From NCBI GenBank assembly GCA_958405565.1, contig CATYEN010000059.1, positions 1 to 13,339 on the forward strand: a stretch of DNA of 13,339 nt, given 5' to 3'. Numbering within the stretch: position 1 is the stretch's first letter; each line of letters begins with the position of its first letter. Shown piece by piece: positions 8,115 to 13,339 of this stretch. The notes beneath the pieces were generated by a model. That model was not told where the DNA came from and ran no database searches. It saw only the letters and a list, made by a program, of their open reading frames with translations. Both the position numbers and the translations under genes were made by a program. Source of the stretch: an uncultured Collinsella sp. (GTDB taxonomy: Bacteria > Actinomycetota > Coriobacteriia > Coriobacteriales > Coriobacteriaceae).

Positions 8115-8137
8115 CCATCTGCAAGAAAGGCTATACC

Positions 8138-9019
8138 ATGCAAAACCTTCTAGAACTCAAAGGCATCTCACGCCGTGTGAGCGACCGCTTTTCACTGCGA
8201 GACGTCACGCTTGCCGTGGAGCCCGGCCAGATCGTTGGCTTTGTGGGCGCAAATGGCGCCGGCAAGACGACGACCATTCGCGCCGCGCTTGGGCTTATAA
8301 AGCTCGATGCCGGCGAGGTGCATCTGCTTGGACAGCGCTGCGACTCCAACGCGCCCGACGAGACGCAGCGCCACCTGCGCTCCCGCACCGGGCTTGTCCT
8401 GGACACGTGTCCCTTCCCCTCCACGCTCAAGGTGGGCCAGGTCGAGAGGCTCGTAGGCCCGGCATATCCCACGTGGAGCTGCGAAACGTTCGCCGGATTC
8501 ATCGACCGATTTGGCCTCGATCCCAAGACAAAGGTCAAGGACCTCTCCCGCGGCATGGGCATGAAGCTGCAGCTCGCCTGTGCGCTCAGCCACAATGCCA
8601 AGCTGCTCGTTTTGGACGAAGCCACCGCAGGCCTTGATCCCATGGCGCGCGAGGAACTGCTCGACGAGTTGCTTGCCTTTGTCGCCGACGGCCAGCACAG
8701 CGTGCTGCTCTCGAGCCACATTACGTCCGACCTCGATCGCGCCGCCGACCGCGTCATCTGCATCGATAACGGTTCGATTGTGTTTGACCTGCCGCGCGAA
8801 GACATTACCGACCGCGCCGGCGTCGCCCACTGCACTCAAGCGCAGGCGTCCGAGCTCATGGCTTGCGTCGAAGGCGCCCGTGCCGCCCACCACGCCTATA
8901 GCGTGGACGTGCTCGTGCCCAACCGTCGCGATGTGCTCGAGGCCTTCCCCGAGATTCCCTGCGACCGGGCAACCATTGATGACTATCTTCGCCTCACGCT
9001 GAAAGGGGCTTCGAAATGA
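8138..9019 (+). CDS. ABC transporter ATP-binding protein (BcrA/YtrB-like)
   Basis: A 293-residue ABC ATPase with its own start at 8138, supported by GAAAGG (8125-8130). The same reading frame is open far upstream, but that part lies over the GntR gene and has no coding character. Walker A is GANGAGKT (37-44), the signature is LSRGM (136-140), Walker B LLVLDEA with Glu161 (156-162), the D-loop AGLDP and the H-loop His194 in SSHIT. The Q-loop position holds Asp (about residue 89 in GLVLDT) instead of Gln, as often seen in this subgroup. After about residue 215 a C-terminal extension of unknown function follows. It energises the adjacent permease. The stop overlaps the permease start (ATGA), so the two are coupled. 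Confidence 0.94.
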   Translation: MQNLLELKGISRRVSDRFSLRDVTLAVEPGQIVGFVGANGAGKTTTIRAALGLIKLDAGEVHLLGQRCDSNAPDETQRHLRSRTGLVLDTCPFPSTLKVGQVERLVGPAYPTWSCETFAGFIDRFGLDPKTKVKDLSRGMGMKLQLACALSHNAKLLVLDEATAGLDPMAREELLDELLAFVADGQHSVLLSSHITSDLDRAADRVICIDNGSIVFDLPREDITDRAGVAHCTQAQASELMACVEGARAAHHAYSVDVLVPNRRDVLEAFPEIPCDRATIDDYLRLTLKGASK

Positions 9020-9714
9020 AACGCGCCTTTATGTCTGAGCTCGCCATCGACCGCACGCTTGTCCCGAGCATCGCGGGCGTCGGCCTGTTCATCTTCGTCG
9101 TACTAACCCTCGCCAACGCATCGGACGGTGACTCTGGCATGAGTGCCGGCGCCTGCGCGGTCAGCGCCATGTCGCCCATCGTGGTCATGAACTCGCTGGC
9201 CGGCTACGACAATCAAAACGGATGGGAGCGCTATCGGGCAACGCTGCCCCTCTCGCGCAAAGACATCATCTGTGCACGCTACCTGTGCATCGTTATCTTC
9301 TCGGTCGTCATGGCGTGCGCGGCTACGCTTCTGAACATCCTCGCCCTTCCGCTCTTCGACCCCATGGGCATCCCTTCGACATGCCAGACGATCTTTGAAA
9401 TCGCAACCGCCTCGGCGGCATCGATGCTCATCTCCCTCATGATGGTATTCTTGACACAGCCGCTGTTCTTCCGATTTGGACACATGGAGGCGCTGCGCCT
9501 ATCCCTTGGCCTGTTTGCCCTGTTTGGCTGCGGCACCATGGCAATGCTGAGTTCCTCCAACCCCATCAGCAACTGGCTCATGTCGATTGCCGGAGCGAAT
9601 CCCGATCCCGCCGTTCTTGGCTGTCTGTGTGCAGGAATCGCGGTATTGGCCCTCGTGCTATGTGCACTTAGCTGCATCGTCAGCACCAAGGTCTACCGGG
9701 CACGCGACCTGTAG
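9016..9714 (+). CDS. ABC-2 type permease of the GntR-linked ABC transporter
   Basis: A 232-residue membrane protein with about six predicted helices (about 16-34, 44-60, 91-113, 130-150, 157-176, 200-224). The cytoplasmic segment after helix 2, NQNGWERYRATLPLSRKDI, is the hallmark of the ABC2_membrane_5-like permeases found with YtrA-type regulators and BcrA-like ATPases. It begins inside the stop codon of the ATPase gene, so the two subunits are made together. With one small permease it presumably works as a homodimer with two ATPases. The exported substrate is unknown; antimicrobial peptide resistance or envelope stress is the usual inference for this arrangement. Confidence 0.9.
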   Translation: MKRAFMSELAIDRTLVPSIAGVGLFIFVVLTLANASDGDSGMSAGACAVSAMSPIVVMNSLAGYDNQNGWERYRATLPLSRKDIICARYLCIVIFSVVMACAATLLNILALPLFDPMGIPSTCQTIFEIATASAASMLISLMMVFLTQPLFFRFGHMEALRLSLGLFALFGCGTMAMLSSSNPISNWLMSIAGANPDPAVLGCLCAGIAVLALVLCALSCIVSTKVYRARDL

Positions 9715-9992
9715 GCGGGCGAATCTCGACCCACGCAGGTCGTAATCGGCCACAATCGCGCCCCTCAAGTCCGTGACAAATGGCATATCCCCAGCCCATG
9801 CGCAACGTTCTATAATCAAAGCGTCACGGGCCTCGGCCCAATTTCGATCATCCAAGGGGATGTCTTTTTGGTCATTGTTCTTTAGGGAACGGTCAATCGC
9901 ATACAAATTGAAAACGGCCGTCTTGCGGCCGTGGTTTGTTGCGCCGTTCCGCCTCCGTCATCTGCCACATATGCACCTGATAGGAAAGAACA
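9715..9992. other. Intergenic region with isolated -10 box and hairpin; no certain gene
   Basis: This 278-bp gap holds three signals. CGACCTG/CAGGTCG (9705-9711 with 9736-9742) forms a wide hairpin around the permease stop codon. A perfect TATAAT (9811-9816, +) has no -35. ACGGCCG/CGGCCGT (9914-9920 with 9926-9932) is a hairpin with a T-rich tail (TTTTCAATT) on the minus strand and GGTTTGTT on plus. A minus-strand open frame (9658-9906, TTG start, 82 codons) runs through it, but it has no ribosome site, poor codon use (ATA, AGG, TTG) and no recognisable domain. A small RNA from about 9822 to 9940 is possible but not shown. Confidence 0.4.
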
Positions 9993-10754
9993 ATGAACTC
10001 TGCGAAATCTCAATCCTTCCCAAAAGCCACCAGCTTCGACGCGGCACTCGTACGCTCTAAGATTATGGGGCCGAACCCCCTCAAACTCTGCGAAGAGCTC
10101 CTTTACGATGCGAGCATTCCCCGCGGCGCCCGTGTCTGCGACCTTGGGTCGGGCACCGGCATTACCAGCGCCCTGCTCGCCCGCGCATACGGGTTTGACA
10201 CCTACGCCGTCGATCTGTGGAGCGACCCCGTCGAGAACCGCACATTCTTCGATTCGCTCGGTATCTCGCGCGACACGATTCATCCCTTTCAGGCGGACGC
10301 CTCACAGGGCCTACCATTTGAGCACGGCTATTTTGATGCGGTCGTGAGCATCGACTCGTACAACTACTACGGTCGGGACCCGCACTATCTGGGCGAGCGC
10401 CTACTCCCCTACGTAAAGCAAGGCGGGATGCTCTACTTAAGCATCCCCGGCATGGTTCGCGACTGCCACGACAACCTGCCCGTTTGCCCGCTCAAATCCT
10501 GGACACCCGAGCAGCTCGACTATATGCACGACTTAGCCTGGTGGCGCGCCATGATCGAGCCGACCCCCCGGCGTCGAGATTGTCTCGATGCAGCCTATGC
10601 TCTGCACGGACAAAGCATGGGAAGACTGGCTCGCCTGCGACAACGAGTACGCAGCAGGCGACCGCGCTGCCGTCGAAGCCGGCGCGCTCGAATACCTCAA
10701 CACCATCGCCATTGTGCTGAGGAAGCTCTAAACGATAGCCGCGCGAGGCCGTAA
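9993..10754 (+). CDS. SAM-dependent methyltransferase, frameshifted near its C-terminus
   Basis: A class I methyltransferase (Methyltransf_11-like) with an AGGAAAG ribosome site (9983-9988 region) before ATG. Motif I is VCDLGSGTG (48-56), the acidic residue after strand 2 is Asp74 in AVDLW, then ADASQGLPF (101-109), and motif IV is FDAVVSIDSYNYYG (114-127); WW (183-184) falls near the family's late conserved region. After residue 192 the frame as written becomes Arg-rich nonsense and runs into the terminator loop, stopping at 10752-10754. Reading with one C fewer in the C6 run (10564-10569) restores a sensible end (GVEIVSMQPML, then DWLACDNEYAAGD, ending in AIVLRKL) and a stop at 10729-10731, giving 245 residues. 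The methyl acceptor is unknown. Either a sequencing/assembly error or a true recent mutation explains it. Confidence 0.85.
   Translation: MNSAKSQSFPKATSFDAALVRSKIMGPNPLKLCEELLYDASIPRGARVCDLGSGTGITSALLARAYGFDTYAVDLWSDPVENRTFFDSLGISRDTIHPFQADASQGLPFEHGYFDAVVSIDSYNYYGRDPHYLGERLLPYVKQGGMLYLSIPGMVRDCHDNLPVCPLKSWTPEQLDYMHDLAWWRAMIEPTPRRRDCLDAAYALHGQSMGRLARLRQRVRSRRPRCRRSRRARIPQHHRHCAEEALNDSRARP
10564..10569 (+). other. C6 homopolymer causing the methyltransferase frameshift
   Basis: Six C in a row where five would keep the frame: five gives codons for Thr-Pro-Gly-Val-Glu, six gives Thr-Pro-Arg-Arg-Arg. Downstream, the restored frame uses normal codons and ends just before the terminator, while the written frame does not. 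Confidence 0.85.
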
Positions 10755-10779
10755 ACAAACGGCCTCGCGCGGCTTCTTT
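10738..10779 (+). terminator. Strong terminator after the methyltransferase
   Basis: A perfect 15-bp stem (10738-10752 with 10759-10773; arm starts GCCGCGCGAGG) has a 6-base AAACAA loop and is followed by TTCTTT. It starts six bases after the restored stop codon at 10729-10731, which supports that stop as the true end. On the minus strand the tail is poorer, but it may also serve the convergent ClC gene, whose stop is at 10815. Confidence 0.9.
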
Positions 10780-10814
10780 AAAACAAGTTCTGAACAACCG
10801 TAAAGCGCAATACG

Positions 10815-12104
10815 CTACTTGCGCAGCGGCTTGGGCAGCGGAATGCCGGCGGCGATGACGGCCGCGATGATCATGCAGACAATGCCCTTGAGCGGGAAGC
10901 ACATAAGCAGCAGGCCCACGACCATGACGGGCCGACGCATAACGGCGCCCATCGTCGAGGCCGTGCAGACGGCGACGCAAAAGACCGGATCGGCGCCGGT
11001 GAGGATGGCAAGGCCATAGCCCAGGCTTACGCCCGAGAAGATAACCGGGAAGAAGTGGCCGCCACGCCAACCAAGGTTGATGAGGGCGGGCGTCAGCATG
11101 GCCTTGACCAGACCGGTCGCGATAAGCACGCCGGCGGGGATGGTCAGATAGGTCTCCATGAGCACGCCGGCCTGTGTCTCGCCGGCAAACATGGTGAAGG
11201 GCAGGACCGTACCGCAAGCGGCAAGTACCAGACCGGCCAGCATGGCCTTGGCGACGGGGTGCTCCCCCATCGCGTGCGCCAGGGCCTCGCTTGCATGCTC
11301 AGAGACAAAGTACAGCCAGCCGCAGACCGTACCGACGAGCGACAGGGGAATAAGCCAGGCAAGCTCGAGGTTACCCACCTGGGCAGCTTCGAACCTCGGC
11401 ATGCCCATGCCGCCGCCCATAAGCTGTCCGAGCAGCAGGTAGGTACCCAGACCGCCGGCAATCGCAATGCCGTAGACCACAGTCTTTTGCGCCTTGGGGA
11501 GCTTGATGGTGATCTCATCGGATGCGGGGTCCTCGTCGCCGTCGGCGCTACCGGCGAGCGGCGCCACAAAGCCAAAGACGGGCGCGGTAAAGAGTGCCGT
11601 CAGGGCAGCCTGGGTACCCAGCAGCGTGAGCTGTCTAAACTCGGTGCCAAAGCGACGCATGCGGTCGCCGACCCAGCTGCACAGACCCGCGATAACGCCG
11701 GTCAGGCCGGCCTCCGGTCCAATGCTGCCGCCAAACAGCAGCGGCAGCAATGCCGCAAGCGAAAGCTTGCCCAGGTTGTCGTACGGGTAGCGACCGTCTT
11801 GTTTAACCTTGGCCATCACCTGGTTGAGGTCATCGGTCTTGGTGCCCGTCATCTTTTCGTACAGACCGATCAGCAGGCCGCCCAGCAGGCAGACGAAAAA
11901 CGGGTACGGCAAAAAACCGAACGGACCGCTCGCGAGCTCGGGCGAAGCGACGCCCAGCGCGTGTGGAATCTCGGTCCACAGATAGTCGATGCCGTGCTCC
12001 ATCGCAAAGAAGAACAGCCAGACCGCGGCACCTGCGAACGCACCGGTCACGGCAACGCTCACTAAAAACAGCGCACGGTTTTTGGGTTTTGCAAGACTAT
12101 TCAT
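10815..12104 (-). CDS. ClC-type chloride channel/transporter family protein (divergent)
   Basis: A 429-residue polytopic protein with ClC-family hallmarks in the right order: GGSIGPEAGLTG (125-136), where Glu131 aligns with the gating glutamate of the GREGP motif, and GWRGGHFFPVIFSG (345-358), which matches the conserved GGxFxP motif at helix N. The first anion-site motif GSGIP is not present; the equivalent region (about 88-100) reads TKTDDLNQVMAKV. It therefore belongs to a divergent branch, and whether it acts as Cl-/H+ exchanger, channel or carrier of another anion is open. A charged loop (about 186-205, DGDEDPASDE) separates the two halves. The start is set by GGGAGGA (12109-12115). It has no cytosolic CBS domain. 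It lies downstream of the LOG and potassium-channel genes on the same strand, but with a 125-bp gap and its own likely promoter. Confidence 0.88.
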   Translation of the reverse strand: MNSLAKPKNRALFLVSVAVTGAFAGAAVWLFFFAMEHGIDYLWTEIPHALGVASPELASGPFGFLPYPFFVCLLGGLLIGLYEKMTGTKTDDLNQVMAKVKQDGRYPYDNLGKLSLAALLPLLFGGSIGPEAGLTGVIAGLCSWVGDRMRRFGTEFRQLTLLGTQAALTALFTAPVFGFVAPLAGSADGDEDPASDEITIKLPKAQKTVVYGIAIAGGLGTYLLLGQLMGGGMGMPRFEAAQVGNLELAWLIPLSLVGTVCGWLYFVSEHASEALAHAMGEHPVAKAMLAGLVLAACGTVLPFTMFAGETQAGVLMETYLTIPAGVLIATGLVKAMLTPALINLGWRGGHFFPVIFSGVSLGYGLAILTGADPVFCVAVCTASTMGAVMRRPVMVVGLLLMCFPLKGIVCMIIAAVIAAGIPLPKPLRK

Positions 12105-12143
12105 CGGGTCCTCCCGCGGTCAAAATCGACAAGGATACGTTTT

Positions 12144-12149
12144 ATTGTA
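12144..12149 (-). promoter_or_regulatory. Possible -10 box of the ClC gene
   Basis: TACAAT on the minus strand lies 39 bases upstream of the ClC start codon. No good -35 is seen at standard spacing. It lies downstream of the small hairpin at 12176-12194, which would separate it from the LOG transcript. Confidence 0.35.
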
Positions 12150-12175
12150 GGGCGAGCGTTGCCCGAACGAGCCAA

Positions 12176-12194
12176 CCGTCTGCGCCGCAAACGG
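12176..12194 (-). terminator. Weak hairpin between the LOG and ClC genes
   Basis: On the minus strand CCGTTTGC pairs with GCAGACGG (one T-G wobble) around a 3-base loop. Only TT follows, so termination would be inefficient and some read-through into the ClC gene is likely. Confidence 0.35.
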
Positions 12195-12229
12195 CACCAT
12201 TGGGAGTCATAGTGGGGCAGGCTCAAGAC

Positions 12230-12763
12230 TTATCCGTTAATAATCGAGGCAATCTCGCGCAAATCGTCGGCGAAGTAGATGCCGTGCTGGCGCCTCGGGC
12301 TCGAAAGCCCCTTATCAATCATGTGCCCGAGCAGCGCCTTGAGGTCGTTGTAGTAACCGTCCAGGTTATACAGGATGCACGGCGCACTCAGATGCCCCAA
12401 CGACACGGCGGACATGACCTCGGCAATCTCCTCGAGCGTGCCCGTCCCACCGGGAAAGGCGATGAACGCATCGCCGAGCTCAATCATCTTGGCCTTGCGC
12501 TCCGCCATATCACTCGTCACGATGAGGTCGTCGATACCGTCATGTTGAAACTCGGCCTCGATAAAAAAGCTCGGTTCAACACCCGTCACGTGTCCACCCG
12601 CCTCGAGTACGCTATCGGCGAGCGCACCCATCAGGCCTGACTTGGACCCGCCGTATACCAGCGCGTGTCCGTTGGCGCCAATCCAGTTGCCCAGCTCCTG
12701 CACCGCGGGCAGAAACGCCGGGTCATTACCGACGCTGGCACCCAGATACACGGTGATATTCAT
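12230..12763 (-). CDS. LOG family (TIGR00730-like) nucleotide 5'-monophosphate phosphoribohydrolase
   Basis: A 177-residue Rossmann-fold protein of usual LOG length. Motifs: YGGSKSGLMG (37-46) for phosphate/ribose binding, MAERKAKM (86-93) with Arg89 and Lys90, and PGGTGTLEE (104-112) with the catalytic Glu, the signature of LOG/lysine-decarboxylase-like proteins. Characterised members split N6-modified AMP (cytokinin nucleotides) or plain purine/pyrimidine nucleotides into base and ribose 5-phosphate. In most bacteria the physiological substrate is unknown, and the name lysine decarboxylase sometimes attached to the family is wrong. The ribosome site is the AGGGGG stretch before the ATG (rc of about 12769-12775). 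It is 36 bp downstream of the potassium-channel gene and probably cotranscribed with it. Confidence 0.92.
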   Translation of the reverse strand: MNITVYLGASVGNDPAFLPAVQELGNWIGANGHALVYGGSKSGLMGALADSVLEAGGHVTGVEPSFFIEAEFQHDGIDDLIVTSDMAERKAKMIELGDAFIAFPGGTGTLEEIAEVMSAVSLGHLSAPCILYNLDGYYNDLKALLGHMIDKGLSSPRRQHGIYFADDLREIASIING

Positions 12764-12799
12764 ATTCAGTCCCCCTCATCGTGACGCACGGCGCCCGTT

Positions 12800-13225
12800 C
12801 TAGCGCTGGCGTCGACGATACTCGCGCACGCGACGCGAAAGATCGGCGAGCTCGTCGCGATCGAGCTCTTCCAAATGCTCAAGATCGTCCATAAAGCGCG
12901 CCATGGTGTCCTTTTGACGCATCTTGATGAGCGTATTGCAGTAGTTCACCGCCACACCCGTGAGCATAGCGACGTAAAAGATACTGATGACGCTCAGGAC
13001 GACGGTAATCGCGCGGGCAACCGGCGTCTCGGCCGGAATATCGCCAAAGCCGATGGTCGAGACCGTCTCAAAGCTAAACCACAGGCCATCGCCAAACGTG
13101 AGGGTCGTAGGCTCGGACAGCCAGACAGCCGTCGAGCACAGCAGGTAAAAGATAAGAAACAGGCCCGTGATGCGTGCAAAGCCAGCCTGTCGCAGCACAT
13201 CGGCAAGCGTCCTCAACCTGTTCAT
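12800..13225 (-). CDS. Two-TM potassium channel family protein
   Basis: A 141-residue protein with one pore module: TM1 (about 18-36, GLFLIFYLLCSTAVWL), a pore helix (about 45-56, GDGLWFSFETVS), the selectivity filter TIGFGD (57-62), a variant of TVGYGD, and TM2 (about 72-95). A highly charged C-terminal tail (104-141, rich in Asp/Glu then Arg) is likely helical. There is no RCK/TrkA-N domain and no voltage sensor, so it is a minimal channel (Ion_trans_2 type) working as a tetramer. The frame is open up to 13330, but those 35 extra codons run into the terminal repeat. AAGGGG five bases upstream of the ATG at 13223-13225 fixes the start. It is first of the minus-strand group with the LOG gene. 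Confidence 0.92.
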   Translation of the reverse strand: MNRLRTLADVLRQAGFARITGLFLIFYLLCSTAVWLSEPTTLTFGDGLWFSFETVSTIGFGDIPAETPVARAITVVLSVISIFYVAMLTGVAVNYCNTLIKMRQKDTMARFMDDLEHLEELDRDELADLSRRVREYRRRQR

Positions 13226-13284
13226 TGCGACCCCTTCCACGGACAACCAATCACGTTCGCTCGGTATTGTCCCACAACCGGCAG

Positions 13285-13339
13285 TTAGGGACGTTCCTTT
13301 TAATATGAGCAGGACATTGTCAAGAGGCAAAATCGGGCC
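13285..13339 (-). repeat. Right copy of terminal inverted repeat (55 bp exact)
   Basis: This is the exact reverse complement of positions 1-55, so the inner half faces inward as on the left. Similarity continues inward with one mismatch (at 13284) and six more matching bases (13278-13283). The -35-like TTGACA here (13318-13323, minus) points toward the potassium-channel gene 93 bp away. No gene is visible inside the repeat. Confidence 0.9.

Noticed and set aside
7673..8137. N-terminal extension of the ABC ATPase through the GntR gene region
   Set aside because: The frame is open, but it lies over the GntR coding sequence, has no domain, and the ATG at 8138 has its own ribosome site and the expected ATPase N-terminus.
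9773..10060. Plus-strand small open frame in the gap before the methyltransferase
   Set aside because: It runs into the methyltransferase gene in another frame, has no good ribosome site and shows no recognisable domain.
11055..12065. Plus-strand open frame of 336 codons opposite the ClC gene
   Set aside because: The minus strand encodes a clear multi-pass membrane protein with ClC motifs; the opposite frame has a hydrophilic, shadow-like composition.
13226..13330. Longer potassium-channel frame starting inside the terminal repeat
   Set aside because: The extra 35 residues derive from the repeat and the intergenic spacer. A proper ribosome site precedes the ATG at 13225.

Overview
This GC-rich window looks like an ordinary chromosomal stretch from a gut Actinomycetota of the Coriobacteriia type. 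Collinsella or a close relative is my best guess, from codon usage, protein style and gene content; it is an inference, since no marker gene is present. I find fourteen protein genes, no rRNA or tRNA, no CRISPR array, no transposase and no phage gene.

Layout, left to right. (1) 132-1514 (+) is a MATE efflux pump. It converges on a LysR-type regulator (1542-2408, -), which is divergent from an EamA/DMT transporter (2567-3469, +). (2) Uracil-DNA glycosylase ung (3557-4282, +) ends at a strong two-way terminator shared with a minus-strand pair: a YhhQ/VUT-type queuosine-precursor transporter (5027-5749) followed, with translational coupling, by a short-chain dehydrogenase (4337-5017). The pair has a good promoter and a structured leader. 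(3) prfC, release factor 3 (5906-7519, -), has its own terminator. It is divergent from a three-gene operon of a YtrA-type GntR repressor (7734-8114), an ABC ATPase (8138-9019) and an ABC-2 permease (9016-9714). The last two overlap by ATGA. (4) After a 278-bp gap comes a SAM-dependent methyltransferase (9993 onward, +), whose C-terminal end is out of frame because of one extra C in a C6 run. A long hairpin terminator follows. (5) A minus-strand group carries a small two-TM potassium channel (12800-13225), a LOG-family nucleotide phosphoribohydrolase (12230-12763) and a divergent ClC-type chloride channel/transporter (10815-12104).

The most unusual feature is at the edges. The first and last 55 bases are exact reverse complements, with imperfect similarity continuing inward. 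The exact 55-base length, stopping where the copies diverge, is what a de Bruijn assembler using k=55 leaves when a contig lies between two inverted copies of a longer repeat. The window is therefore probably a whole contig between two inverted copies of a dispersed repeat, and the segment could lie in either orientation in the genome.

I did not find a clearly new multi-gene system. The leads best worth following are the inverted terminal repeats, the structured leader of the queuosine-precursor transporter operon, the homopolymer frameshift in the methyltransferase, and the compound palindrome between prfC and the GntR operon.
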